Positions 53,134 to 62,048 are shown, counted from the first letter of the stretch. The stretch is 64,000 nt of DNA from Variovorax sp. PAMC26660 (GCF_014302995.1 NZ_CP060295.1:2781501-2845500), one strand, 5' to 3'. Notes: a model not told the origin generated them from the sequence alone. Program-made: numbers and translations.

Positions 53134-53924
53134 CTGCGTCCCACCAGCACGCGGTCCAGCCCATAGAGGCGGTCGAGAACGATCATCGCGACAGCGGTGA
53201 CCGCGACCATCAGCGCCGACACCGCCGCCATCAGCGGATCGATCGACTCGGTGGCGTACATGTACATGCGCACCGGCAGCGTCACCGTGCTCGGTGCGGT
53301 GACGAAGATCGACATCGTCACTTCGTCAAAACTGTTGATGAAGGCCAGCATCCAGCCGCCCGTCACGCCCGGCAGGATCATCGGCAGCGTGATGCGACGG
53401 AACACCGTGGCCTGGCTCGCGCCCAGCGACAGCGCGGCCTGCTCGGCACTGCGGTCGAAGCCCACCAGCGCGGCCACCACCAGCCGCAGCGTGTAGGGCG
53501 TGACGATGAGCGCATGCGCCATCACCAGCCAGCCGAAACTGCCCGTGCCGCCGACCAGCGCGAACAGGCGCAGCAGCGCCACGCCCAGCACGAGGTGCGG
53601 CACGATCAGCGGCGACAGGAACAAGCCGTTGAGAAAGTCGCGCCCCGGGAATTCATAGCGCGTGATTGCCATGCCGGCCGGCACCGCGAGCAGCGTCGCG
53701 ATGGTGGCCGAGCTGAGCGCCAGCCACAGGCTGTTCCAGAACGACTGCATGAAGTCGGAGTGCGCGAACACCGCCTTGAACCAGCGCAGCGAGAAGTGCG
53801 TGGTCGGGATGGTCAACGTGTTCTCGGGCGTGAACGCCACGATGCACACCACCACCAGCGGTGCCAGCATGAAGACGATGACGAGCGCGTTGAACGTGAG
53901 GGCGATGGGGCCGTTCTTGTTCAT
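53130..53924 (-). CDS. ABC transporter permease, PotC-like
   Basis: This 264-residue inner-membrane permease has six helices and starts LTFNALVIVFMLAPLVVVCIVAFTPENTL. The EAA loop region is DRSAEQAALSLGASQATVFRRITLPMILPGVTGGWMLAFINSFDEVTMSIFV, classic for spermidine/putrescine PotC. It pairs with the PotB-like permease 4 bp upstream. Its coupling to the iron-sulfur subunit by overlap ties import and oxidation of the substrate together. Confidence 0.9.
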   Translation of the reverse strand: MNKNGPIALTFNALVIVFMLAPLVVVCIVAFTPENTLTIPTTHFSLRWFKAVFAHSDFMQSFWNSLWLALSSATIATLLAVPAGMAITRYEFPGRDFLNGLFLSPLIVPHLVLGVALLRLFALVGGTGSFGWLVMAHALIVTPYTLRLVVAALVGFDRSAEQAALSLGASQATVFRRITLPMILPGVTGGWMLAFINSFDEVTMSIFVTAPSTVTLPVRMYMYATESIDPLMAAVSALMVAVTAVAMIVLDRLYGLDRVLVGRR

Positions 53925-53928
53925 CGCT

Positions 53929-54789
53929 TCAGCCCAGCGCTTTCTTGTAGCGGCCTTCGACGAGGCGGTTGTAGCTGAGCATCACGACGAGGTTGGCCAC
54001 CAGCAACACGAGCGCGACGGCAGCACCCAGCGGCCAGTTCAGCTCGCTGAGGTATTCGTCGTAGACGATGGTCGCGACCATCTTCAGCCGGCGTCCACCC
54101 AGCAGCCCCGGAATCGCGAACGAACTCGCAGCCAGGCCGAACACGATCAGGCTGCCCGACAGAATGCCCGGCATCACCTGCGGCAGCACGATGCGCCGCA
54201 GCGTGGTGAAGGGCGTGGCATTGAGCGAGAGCGCCGCGTTCTCGACACCGGGGTCCAGCTTCTGCAGCGAGGTCCACACCGGGATCACCATGAAGGGCAG
54301 CATCACATGCACCAGCGCGATGACCACGGCCGTGTGGGTGTACAGGATCTTCACCGGCCCGATGCCCACCAGACCCAGCAGCCCGTTCACCGCGCCCTCG
54401 GGGCCCAGCAGCATGCTCCAGCCGAAGGCGCGCACCACCACCGACACCAGCAGCGGCGCCAGCACCACCAGCAGCAGGATCGAGCGCCACGGGTTGCGCA
54501 TGCGGCTGAGCACATAGGCCTCGGGCGCGCCGACCACCACGCAGATCAGCGTGACAAGGCCCGAGACCCAGAAGGTGCGCCAGAAGATGCCGAGGTAGTA
54601 AGAGTCGGAGAACACCAGCGCGTAGTGCGCCAGCGTGAACTCGCCGGCCTTCGGCCCGGTGGCCGGGTCGTACACGTTGAACGACAGCACGGCCGTGAGC
54701 GCGAGCGGCACCAGCAGCAGGGCCGTGAACAGCAGCAGTGCCGGCCCCGACAGCCACCAGGGCGTGGCCTTGTTCCGCGCGCTGCTCAT
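53929..54789 (-). CDS. ABC transporter permease, PotB-like
   Basis: This 286-residue permease has WWLSGPALLLFTALLLVPLALTAVLSFNVYD at the N-terminus and an EAA loop at LDPGVENAALSLNATPFTTLRRIVLPQVMPGILSGSLIVFGLAASSFAIPGLLGG. It belongs to the PotB group of polyamine and related importers. The start overlaps the ATPase stop by 4 bp. Together with the ATPase, PotC-like permease and PotD-like receptor it makes a complete importer. Confidence 0.9.
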   Translation of the reverse strand: MSSARNKATPWWLSGPALLLFTALLLVPLALTAVLSFNVYDPATGPKAGEFTLAHYALVFSDSYYLGIFWRTFWVSGLVTLICVVVGAPEAYVLSRMRNPWRSILLLVVLAPLLVSVVVRAFGWSMLLGPEGAVNGLLGLVGIGPVKILYTHTAVVIALVHVMLPFMVIPVWTSLQKLDPGVENAALSLNATPFTTLRRIVLPQVMPGILSGSLIVFGLAASSFAIPGLLGGRRLKMVATIVYDEYLSELNWPLGAAVALVLLVANLVVMLSYNRLVEGRYKKALG

Positions 54790-55856
54790 GCCGCCACGGC
54801 CTCGTCGGCGGGCAGCAGCCGCATGCAGTGGGCGGGCCAGTCGATGCCGGTGCGGGCGCCTTCGTCGAGCGCGTCGCGGCCGTCGTTGGGGCTCAGCACC
54901 GTGAGGTCGCCGACCGCCGTGGCGATGCGGTAGAGCCACTGGCTGCCGAGGAAGAAGCGCTCCTGCACCTCGCCGTCGATGCGGCCCTGGCCTGATGGGA
55001 CGAGCTGCAGTTTCTCGGGCCGCACGCTCAGCAGCGCCGATGCGTCGACACAGAAACCCGTGTCGTCCACGTCGAGAGAGAGCGCACCGACCTCGACGCA
55101 GGTGCGCGTGGCGCCGCTGTTCGACACGCGGCAGTTCAGCAGGTTGGCCTTGCCCACGAAGGTCGAGATGAAGCGCGTGCTGGGATGTTCGTACACCCGC
55201 TGCGGATGGTCGATCTGCGTGGCGCAGCCGCCTTCCATCACCACCACGCGGTCGCTGATGGACATGGCCTCGCTCTGGTCGTGCGTGACCATCACCGTGG
55301 TGGTGCCGACCTTGCGCTGGATCTGGCGCAGCTCGAACTGCATCTCTTCGCGCAGCTTGGCGTCGAGGTTGGACAGCGGCTCGTCCAGCAGCAGCACCGG
55401 CGGCTCGATCACCAGCGCGCGGGCCAGCGCCACACGCTGCCGCTGGCCGCCCGAGAGTTCACGCGGGTAGCGCGTGGCGTGCGCCTCCAGGTGCACCAGC
55501 GCCAGCGCCTGCTTCACGCGTTCGGCGCGCTCGGCCTTGGGCATCTTGCGCATCTCCAGGCCGAAGCTCACGTTGTCGGCCACCGTCATGTGCGGGAACA
55601 GCGCGTAGCTCTGGAACACGATGCCCAGCCCGCGCGTGTTGGCCTTGGCGTGCGTGATGTCCTTGCCCGCGAGTTCGATGCGCCCGCTGCTCACGGCCTC
55701 GAAGCCCGCAATCATCTGCAGCGTGGTGGTCTTGCCGCAGCCCGAAGGGCCGAGCAGCGAGACGAACTCGCCCTTTTCCACCGTGAGGTTCATGGCCGAC
55801 ACCGCGCGGGTCGCGCCATAGAACTTGGTCACGTCGGTGAGCCGGAGGAATGACAT
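54786..55856 (-). CDS. ABC transporter ATP-binding protein, PotA-like
   Basis: This 356-residue ATPase has Walker A LLGPSGCGKTTTLQMIAGFE, Q-loop IVFQSYALFPHMTVADNVSFGL, signature LSGGQRQRVALARAL, Walker B LLLDEPLSNLDAKLRE and a C-terminal TOBE-like domain (LLSVRPEKLQLVP). I use ATG 55856 (SFLRLTDVTKFYG); the open frame upstream shows no conserved residues. It is the first gene of the operon 55856-49171 and is divergent from an IclR regulator, with operator-like boxes in the gap. Confidence 0.92.
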   Translation of the reverse strand: MSFLRLTDVTKFYGATRAVSAMNLTVEKGEFVSLLGPSGCGKTTTLQMIAGFEAVSSGRIELAGKDITHAKANTRGLGIVFQSYALFPHMTVADNVSFGLEMRKMPKAERAERVKQALALVHLEAHATRYPRELSGGQRQRVALARALVIEPPVLLLDEPLSNLDAKLREEMQFELRQIQRKVGTTTVMVTHDQSEAMSISDRVVVMEGGCATQIDHPQRVYEHPSTRFISTFVGKANLLNCRVSNSGATRTCVEVGALSLDVDDTGFCVDASALLSVRPEKLQLVPSGQGRIDGEVQERFFLGSQWLYRIATAVGDLTVLSPNDGRDALDEGARTGIDWPAHCMRLLPADEAVAA

Positions 55857-55972
55857 GGAAGAGCCTTTCTGCGGTGCGAAGGGATGGCGTGCGACACCTT
55901 GGTGCATGCCATGGACGACTTGCTGCTTTCGATTCACTCTATTGCAACGATTGCGCCAGATCGCCTCGGGTA

Positions 55973-56017
55973 TTCCATTAATCAGAATCTTTATCTAATT
56001 TATTCCATTCAATGAAA
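55973..56017. promoter_or_regulatory. Two IclR-operator-like boxes, 30 bp apart
   Basis: Box 2 is TTCCATT-C-AATGAAA (56003-56017), a near-perfect palindrome. Box 1 is TTCCATT-A-ATCAGAA (55973-55987), sharing the left half. Their centres are exactly 30 bp apart, about three helical turns, in AT-rich DNA between the divergent PotA-like and IclR genes. This fits cooperative binding of an IclR dimer pair. Confidence 0.55.
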
Positions 56018-56061
56018 TATGATGGCCGAGCGCAGTGTAAGAAATTCCACAGGAGGAAGGT

Positions 56062-56919
56062 ATGGAAACCCCAACGGCGGCCAGCGGCGGCGTGCCCCGC
56101 GTCTTCTCGGTGATCCGCGCGCTCGGCGCGGTGCAGGCCGAGGGCGGCCGCGTGACACAGATCGCACGGTCCGTGGGCCTCACGCAGGCCACCACGCACC
56201 GTTTGCTGCAATCGCTCATGGCCGAAGGCATGGTCGAGCAGGACGAACGCAGCAAGCTCTACCGGCTCAGCATCGACTTCTTCGCGCTCGCGGCCAGCGC
56301 GGGCAACCCCGGCGACCTGCGCTCGATCTGCCGGCCGGTGCTGCTGCGGCTGTGCGCGAGCCTGGGGGACAGCATCTTCCTGCTGGCGCGCAGCGGTTTC
56401 GACGCGGTGTGCCTGGACCGCAGCGAGGGGCCATTTCCGATCCGCTCCTTCACCGGCGACATCGGCGGGCGCATCGCGCTGGGCGTGGGGCAGGGCGCGC
56501 TGGCGATCCTGGCCTTTCTGCCGGAAGCCGAGCGCGAAGAAGTGATTCGCTTCAACCTGTCGCGCGTGCGCGAATACGGCGTGTACGACGAGGTGTACCT
56601 GCGCACCGAGATCGAGCGCGTGCGGCAGCAGGGCTACGCCGGGCGCAACACCGGGCTGCTCGAAGGCATGGCCGGCGTGGCGGTGCCGATCCTCGACCGT
56701 GAAGGCCGTGCCGTGGCCGCGCTGAGCGTGGGCACGATCGCCGACCGGCTCAACCCCGACCGCATGCCCACGGTGGTGGAGCTGCTCAAGCGCGAGGCGG
56801 CGGCCATCGGCCCGAAGATCAACCCCTTCGACGCCACGCTGCGGCGGCCGGCGCAGAGCCTGGCGAGTTCGCCGGCGGGGCAGCGCATCACGCTGCCCGA
56901 GGCGCCCAGGCCGGGTTGA
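56062..56919 (+). CDS. IclR family transcriptional regulator
   Basis: This 285-residue regulator has an N-terminal winged helix (RVFSVIRALGAVQAEGGRVTQIARSVGLTQATTHRLLQSLMAEGMVEQDERSKLYRLS) and an IclR effector domain (LGDSIFLLARSGFDAVCLDRSEGPFPIRSFTGDIGGRIALGVGQGALAILAFL). AGGAGGAAG ends 3 nt before ATG 56062, the strongest ribosome site in this area. It is divergent from the amine importer/oxidoreductase operon, which it probably controls. Confidence 0.92.
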   Translation: METPTAASGGVPRVFSVIRALGAVQAEGGRVTQIARSVGLTQATTHRLLQSLMAEGMVEQDERSKLYRLSIDFFALAASAGNPGDLRSICRPVLLRLCASLGDSIFLLARSGFDAVCLDRSEGPFPIRSFTGDIGGRIALGVGQGALAILAFLPEAEREEVIRFNLSRVREYGVYDEVYLRTEIERVRQQGYAGRNTGLLEGMAGVAVPILDREGRAVAALSVGTIADRLNPDRMPTVVELLKREAAAIGPKINPFDATLRRPAQSLASSPAGQRITLPEAPRPG

Positions 56920-56943
56920 GCGGGAAGCGCCGGGCGATTTGCT

Positions 56944-57603
56944 TCAATCGCTCGCGGGGGCGAATTTCATCTCGATCTTCAGGCCCGGAAACCGGGAGCG
57001 CAGATCGTGCAGGGCACGGCGCAATGCGTCTTCGCCGGGCCGGTTGTCCGGAAGTATTGATGGATCGAGCACGAAATGCAGCCGCGTCTCGTCGGCTTCC
57101 AGGGTGGTCGAAACCGGGACTTCTTCGTGCAACTCGCCTCGCTCGAAGTGCAGCCGCAATTGCTTTCCGTTGTCCCTGATCTCCGCTGTGAGCTCGCTGC
57201 AAACGGCGTTCAGCACCGCGAGCCCGATCCCGCAGAACTCCGAACCCACCTCCAGATGACGCTTGCGCGAATGGCAGGCGGCATGGATCGTGAGAAATAT
57301 CTGCGCCACCGTCCAGTTCGGATGCTGCGCATCGGGCTCGAGGGGCATGCCGCTGTCGTAGCGCACGTCGATTGCCGCGCCGTCGATGGTCAGAAAAACC
57401 TGTGTGCATCGGCCGTCGATCGCGTCGTCGATGGCGTGGCACAGGGCCTGCAGGGCGAGCGTTGCTGCGATGTCCCGGTCATGAACATCAAAGTACATGC
57501 CGGCGCGGCGGCGAACCACTTCGGCCCCCGTCAGGACCACGATTTCTTGTTTGAATTCCGGGTGCATTCCTGATATTGCCTGATCTGGCCGCGGCGAATC
57601 CAT
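56944..57603 (-). CDS. Orphan GyrB/ParE-like GHKL ATPase-domain protein, degenerate
   Basis: This 219-residue protein resembles only the N-terminal ATPase domain of type II topoisomerase B subunits. It has LTGAEVVRRRAGMYF (cf. GLEAVRKRPGMYIG), LCHAIDDAIDGRCTQVFLTID (N-box), VRYDSGMPLEPD (D-x-G-x-G region), GSEFCGIGLAVLNAVCSELTAEIRDNGKQL (cf. GLHGVGVSVVNALS) and TRLHFVLDPSIL. Positions equal to the catalytic Glu42 and Mg-binding Asn46 of E. coli GyrB are Gln52 and His56, so hydrolysis is doubtful. There is no transducer or TOPRIM domain. Start 57603 has AAGGG 5 nt upstream; ATG 57567 is an alternative. Confidence 0.68.
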   Translation of the reverse strand: MDSPRPDQAISGMHPEFKQEIVVLTGAEVVRRRAGMYFDVHDRDIAATLALQALCHAIDDAIDGRCTQVFLTIDGAAIDVRYDSGMPLEPDAQHPNWTVAQIFLTIHAACHSRKRHLEVGSEFCGIGLAVLNAVCSELTAEIRDNGKQLRLHFERGELHEEVPVSTTLEADETRLHFVLDPSILPDNRPGEDALRRALHDLRSRFPGLKIEMKFAPASD

Positions 57604-57699
57604 GGCCGCCCTTGCAATTTCGACTCTGCCTTCAGTCGCCGAACAGGCCAGTCAGGCTCTTTTGCCTGACACGACAATGCGCGCGAGGAGCCCCCACCC

Positions 57700-58119
57700 A
57701 TGAACAACCCTTCGATCCTCTACCCCGTGTTCGCGCTGGCAGCATGGACCGGCCTCGTCCTGCTACTGATTCCCTTCGTCCGCATCCGCGCGGTGAAGCG
57801 CCGCGAGATCCGGGGCGCGGACTTCAAGGTGGGCGAGTCGGCGGCGGTGCCCGATGCCGTGCGCATTCCGAACCGCAACTACATGAATCTGCTGGAGCTG
57901 CCGGTGCTGTTCTATGTGGTGTGCCTGCTGTGCTACGTGGCGACGCCGCCGTCGCCCACGATGATCTGCCTGGCATGGACGTATGTGGCCTTGCGCGTGG
58001 TGCACAGCGTGGTCCACCTGACCTACAACCACGTGATCCACCGGCTGGTGCTGTTTGCCGTGAGCAATGGCGTGCTGACAGTGCTGTGGGTGCTGGCGGC
58101 GACCCGATTGGTGCGTTAA
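57700..58119 (+). CDS. MAPEG family membrane protein
   Basis: This 139-residue, four-helix membrane protein begins ILYPVFALAAWTGLVLLLIPFVRIRAVKRREI. The conserved MAPEG segment RIPNRNYMNLLELPVLFYVVCLLCYV is followed by WTYVALRVVHSVVHLTYNHVIHRLVLFAVSN. MAPEG proteins in bacteria are mostly uncharacterised, and some have glutathione-linked activity. It stands alone between the GyrB-like gene (divergent) and the ALDH7 gene, 94 bp upstream of the latter. Confidence 0.9.
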   Translation: MNNPSILYPVFALAAWTGLVLLLIPFVRIRAVKRREIRGADFKVGESAAVPDAVRIPNRNYMNLLELPVLFYVVCLLCYVATPPSPTMICLAWTYVALRVVHSVVHLTYNHVIHRLVLFAVSNGVLTVLWVLAATRLVR

Positions 58120-58213
58120 CCGCACGCAGACCCTGCAAGTTCATTCCTGAAACGCATCAGGTCCTTCCATATTTTCACTATGCAAGGGTGCGGGATTCGC
58201 TGATATTGGCCGG

Positions 58214-59752
58214 ATGTCCGAACCCCACACCTCCCTCCCGGTCGTCACCGAAGTCGAACAACTGCTGCAGCGCCTGGGCGTGCCGCACACCGCCTACACC
58301 GGCGGCGAGCTGACGGTGCGCTCGCCGGTCACCGGCGAGGTGATCGCGCAGGTGCCGCAAACCACGCCGGTCGAGGCCACCGGCGCCATCGGCCGCGCGC
58401 ACGAAGCCTTCAAGGCCTGGCGCAACGTGCCGGCACCGCGCCGCGGCGAGCTGGTGCGCCTGCTGGGCGAAGAACTGCGCGCCGCCAAGCGCGACCTGGG
58501 CCGCCTCGTCACGCTGGAGGCCGGCAAGATTCCGTCCGAAGGCGCGGGCGAGGTGCAGGAAATGATCGACATCTGCGACTTCGCGGTCGGCCTCTCGCGC
58601 CAGCTCTACGGCCTCACGCTGGCCACCGAGCGCGCCGAGCACCGCATGATGGAAACCTGGCATCCGCTGGGCGTGTGCGGCGTGATCTCGGCCTTCAACT
58701 TTCCCGTGGCCGTGTGGTCGTGGAATGCGGCGCTGGCACTGGTGTGCGGCGATTCGGTGGTGTGGAAGCCGTCCGAGAAAACACCGCTGACCGCGCTGGC
58801 CACGCACGCCATCGCGCAGCGCGCCATCGAACGTTTTGGCGATGCGCCCGAAGGCTTGCTCGGTCTGCTGCTGGGCCAGCGCGACATCGGTGAAGTGCTG
58901 GTCGACGACCACCGCGTGCCGATCCTCTCGGCCACCGGCTCCACCGCAATGGGTCGGCAGGTCGGGCCCAAGCTGGCTGCGCGTTTTGCGCGCGCGATTC
59001 TTGAACTGGGCGGCAACAACGCCGCCATCGTCACGCCCTCGGCCGACCTCGACCTCACGCTGCGCGGCATCGCCTTTTCGGCGATGGGCACGGCCGGCCA
59101 GCGCTGCACCACGCTGCGTCGCCTGTTCGTGCACGATAGCGTGTACGACGCGCTGGTGCCCAAGCTCGCGAAGGTCTACGGCAACGTGCAGGTGGGCGAT
59201 CCGCGCGAGGCCGGCACACTGGTCGGCCCGCTGATCGACCGCGCCGCCTTCGACGGCATGCAGAAGGCGCTCGGCGAAAGCCGCGAAGCCGGCGCGACGG
59301 TGCACGGCGGCCAGCGCGTCGACGGCATCGGCACGAAGGACGCCTACTACGTGCGCCCGGCGCTCGTGGAATTGAAGGCGCATGCCGGCCCGGTGCTGCG
59401 CGAGACCTTCGCGCCCATCCTGTACGTGGTGCGCTACAGCTCGCTCGACGAAGCCATCGAGTGGCACAACGCGGTGGGCGCGGGCCTGTCGTCGTCGATC
59501 TTCACGCTCAACGTGCGCGAGGCCGAGCGCTTCATGTCGAGCGCGGGCTCGGACTGCGGCATCGCCAACGTCAACATCGGACCGAGCGGCGCCGAGATCG
59601 GTGGCGCCTTCGGTGGCGAGAAGGAAACCGGCGGCGGGCGCGAAGCCGGTTCCGACAGCTGGAAGGCGTACATGCGCCGCGCCACCAACACGATCAATTA
59701 CTCGACCGCACTGCCGCTCGCGCAAGGCGTGACTTTCGACATCGGGGATTGA
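58214..59752 (+). CDS. ALDH7-family aldehyde dehydrogenase (AmaB-like, alpha-aminoadipate semialdehyde dehydrogenase)
   Basis: This 512-residue dehydrogenase has strong ALDH7 markers: EMIDICDFAVGLSRQLYGLTLATERAEHRMMETWHPLGVCGVISAFNFPVAVW, general base Glu in AILELGGNNAAIV, catalytic Cys in GTAGQRCTTLRRLFVHDSVYD and NVNIGPSGAEIGGAFGGEKETGGGREAGSDSWKAYMRRATNTINYS. This family oxidises piperideine-6-carboxylate/aminoadipate semialdehyde in lysine (pipecolate) catabolism. The amino-acid importer receptor and aminotransferase downstream fit amino-acid breakdown. Repeat B3 starts directly after its stop. Confidence 0.87.
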   Translation: MSEPHTSLPVVTEVEQLLQRLGVPHTAYTGGELTVRSPVTGEVIAQVPQTTPVEATGAIGRAHEAFKAWRNVPAPRRGELVRLLGEELRAAKRDLGRLVTLEAGKIPSEGAGEVQEMIDICDFAVGLSRQLYGLTLATERAEHRMMETWHPLGVCGVISAFNFPVAVWSWNAALALVCGDSVVWKPSEKTPLTALATHAIAQRAIERFGDAPEGLLGLLLGQRDIGEVLVDDHRVPILSATGSTAMGRQVGPKLAARFARAILELGGNNAAIVTPSADLDLTLRGIAFSAMGTAGQRCTTLRRLFVHDSVYDALVPKLAKVYGNVQVGDPREAGTLVGPLIDRAAFDGMQKALGESREAGATVHGGQRVDGIGTKDAYYVRPALVELKAHAGPVLRETFAPILYVVRYSSLDEAIEWHNAVGAGLSSSIFTLNVREAERFMSSAGSDCGIANVNIGPSGAEIGGAFGGEKETGGGREAGSDSWKAYMRRATNTINYSTALPLAQGVTFDIGD

Positions 59753-59846
59753 GGCTCGCCCCCAGGCTGCGCGCACTTCGTGTCGCTTCGCCAACCCCCT
59801 ACCGGGGGCGACATCTGCGGCCCGGCAAAGCCGGTTCCGCGATGTC
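59753..59846 (+). repeat. Intergenic repeat family B, copy B3
   Basis: It begins GGCTCGCCCCCAGGCTGCGC at the base immediately after the TGA of the ALDH7 gene. It contains CCCCCTACCGGGGG and the CCCGGC-AAA-GCCGG hairpin, then TTCCGCG. Over about 93 bp it is nearly identical to B1 and to the reverse of B2. It separates the ALDH7 gene from the downstream receptor gene on the same strand. Confidence 0.88.
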
Positions 59847-59922
59847 CCACGAAAAAGCCACCACGCCGTGCTGGCAGGGCGTGCCGTGCCCTTCGAAGAA
59901 AAACTACCAGGAGACAGAGAAG

Positions 59923-60825
59923 ATGAAGATGCAACTGAAGACCCTCGCCACCGCAGCGCTGCTCGCACTCGCATTCGGCAGCGCCAGCGCGCAGACCGCC
60001 ACCACCGGCACGCTCGACAAGATCAAGGCCAACGGCAAGGCCGTGCTCGGTGTGCGCGAAGCCTCGCCGCCGATGGCCTACATGCTGGGTGCGGGCGACA
60101 AGTACGTGGGCTACCACGTCGAGCTGTGCGAGCGCGTGCTGAAAGACATCGCGCCCAACGCCAAGCTCGAATACATGGCCGTGACCGCGCAGAACACCAT
60201 TCCGCTGGTGCAGAACGGCACGCTCGACATCGGCTGCGGCCCCACCACCAACAACACCGCGCGCCAGCAGCAGGTGGCCTTTGCGCTCACCACGTACGTG
60301 AGCGAAGTGCGCATGGCGACCAAGGTCGATTCGGGCATCACCTCGCTCGACCAGCTCGCGGGCCGCAACGTGTCGGCATCGACCGGCACCACCGCCGTGC
60401 AACTGCTGCGCAAGCGTGAGCGCGCGCAGAACGTCTCGTACAACACGATGCTCGGCAAGGACCACCTCGAGAGCTTCCTCTTGATGGAGTCGGGCCGCGC
60501 CGATGCCTTCGTGCTCGACGACAACCTGCTCGCCGGCATCATCGCGAACTCGAAGAGCCCGGCCTCGTACCGCATCGTGGGCGAGGCGCTGGGCTCCGAG
60601 CCCATCGCGCTGCTGTTCCGCAAGGACGACCCGGCCTTCAAGGCGGCGGTGGACGATTCGCTGCGCAAGCTCATGAAGAGCGGCGAGCTGGAAAAGATCT
60701 ACACCAAGTGGTTCGTCGCGGCCATTCCGCCGAAGAACACCAGCCTGAACCTGCCGATGAGCCCGGCGCTCAAGCAATTGATGCTCGAACCCAACGACAA
60801 GCCACTGGAGACCTACGCCAAGTGA
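59923..60825 (+). CDS. Amino-acid ABC transporter substrate-binding protein, GltI-like
   Basis: This 300-residue periplasmic receptor has a signal peptide (LKTLATAALLALAFGSASAQ) and a polar amino acid-binding (SBP_bac_3) domain: GKAVLGVREASPPMAYMLGAGDKYVGYHVELCERVL, TIPLVQNGTLDIGCGPTTNNTARQQQVAFALTTY and FLLMESGRADAFVLDDNLLAG. It resembles glutamate/aspartate receptors. Neither permease nor ATPase genes follow, so it must use a transporter encoded elsewhere. The ATG (59923 or 59929) lies just after GGAGACAGAGA. The aminotransferase start overlaps its stop. Confidence 0.9.
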   Translation: MKMQLKTLATAALLALAFGSASAQTATTGTLDKIKANGKAVLGVREASPPMAYMLGAGDKYVGYHVELCERVLKDIAPNAKLEYMAVTAQNTIPLVQNGTLDIGCGPTTNNTARQQQVAFALTTYVSEVRMATKVDSGITSLDQLAGRNVSASTGTTAVQLLRKRERAQNVSYNTMLGKDHLESFLLMESGRADAFVLDDNLLAGIIANSKSPASYRIVGEALGSEPIALLFRKDDPAFKAAVDDSLRKLMKSGELEKIYTKWFVAAIPPKNTSLNLPMSPALKQLMLEPNDKPLETYAK

Positions 60826-62042
60826 CCTCAGACGCCGCCGTGTTCTCGCCAGCGCAACGTGTGCGCGCCATCCACGTCTCGGAGATCCTGCGCATCACCG
60901 ACCAGGCGAACGCGCTCAAGCGCGCGGGCCGGCCGGTGATCGTGCTGGGCGCGGGTGAGCCCGACTTCGACACGCCGGACAACATTCGCGAAGCGGCGGT
61001 GCGCGCGATTGGACACGGCGAGACGCGCTACACGGTGCTCGACGGCAGTCCGGCGATGAAGGCGGCGGTGCAGCTCAAGTTCAGGCGCGACAACGCGCTG
61101 GACTTTGCGCTGGACGAAATCAGTGTGAGCGCGGGCGCCAAGCAGGTGATCTTCAACGCGTTGATGGCGAGCCTGAACCCCGGCGACGAGGTGATCCTGC
61201 CTGCGCCGTACTGGACCTCTTATGCGGACATCGTGCAGATCTGCGGCGGCGTGCCGGTGTCGGTGGCCTGCACCGAGGCGAACGGCTTTCGCCTGACCGC
61301 AGCGCAGCTCGAAGCGGCGATCACGCCGCGCACGCGCTGGCTCTTTTTGAACTCACCATCGAACCCGAGCGGTGCGGCCTACAGCGCGGCGCAGTTGCAG
61401 CCGTTGTGCGAGGTGCTGCTGCGCCATCCGCAGGTGTGGGTGCTGGCGGACGATATCTACGAACACATCCTCTACGACGGGTTGGCCTTCGCCACACCCG
61501 TGGCGATCGAACCCCGATTGCGCGAACGCACGCTGACAGTGAACGGCGTGTCGAAGGCCTACGCCATGACCGGCTGGCGCCTGGGCTACGGCGCGGGGCC
61601 GCGTGCGCTGATCGGTGCGATGGCTGTGGTGCAGAGCCAGTCGACCTCGTGCCCGTCGTCGATCAGCCAGGCTGCGGCCATCGAGGCGCTCACCGGGCCG
61701 CAGGAGATCGTGGCCGAACGATGCGCCGACTTCCAGGCGCGGCGCGACTTCGTGGTGGCGGCGCTGAACCGCATGCCCGGCCTGCATTGCCGCGTGCCCG
61801 AGGGTGCGTTCTATACCTTCGCCAGTTGTGCCGGCGTGCTCGGCAAGCGCACCCGTGGCGGCGTGCTGCTGCAGACCGACAGCGACTTTTGCCGCTACCT
61901 GCTGCAAGACTTCGAAGTGGCGGTGGTGCCGGGCAGCGTGTTCGGGCTGGCGCCGTATTTCCGCATCTCGTATGCGACGTCGATGGCGCAGTTGGAAGAG
62001 GCATGCACACGCATCGCGGCCGCTTGCGAAGCGCTCGAATGA
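60822..62042 (+). CDS. Class I/II pyridoxal-phosphate aminotransferase
   Basis: This 406-residue enzyme is of the aspartate/aromatic aminotransferase type I fold. Motifs are VIVLGAGEPDFDTPDNIREAA, FLNSPSNPSGAAYS, VLADDIYEHILYDG and the PLP lysine in TVNGVSKAYAMTGWRLGYG, with the C-terminal FRISYATS arginine. I choose GTG 60822, which overlaps the receptor stop (GTGA) and gives the right N-terminus, with GGAG 11 nt upstream. Its specific amino donor is unknown; it may act on the amino acid bound by the preceding receptor. Confidence 0.88.
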   Translation: MTSDAAVFSPAQRVRAIHVSEILRITDQANALKRAGRPVIVLGAGEPDFDTPDNIREAAVRAIGHGETRYTVLDGSPAMKAAVQLKFRRDNALDFALDEISVSAGAKQVIFNALMASLNPGDEVILPAPYWTSYADIVQICGGVPVSVACTEANGFRLTAAQLEAAITPRTRWLFLNSPSNPSGAAYSAAQLQPLCEVLLRHPQVWVLADDIYEHILYDGLAFATPVAIEPRLRERTLTVNGVSKAYAMTGWRLGYGAGPRALIGAMAVVQSQSTSCPSSISQAAAIEALTGPQEIVAERCADFQARRDFVVAALNRMPGLHCRVPEGAFYTFASCAGVLGKRTRGGVLLQTDSDFCRYLLQDFEVAVVPGSVFGLAPYFRISYATSMAQLEEACTRIAAACEALE

Positions 62043-62048
62043 CTTTGA

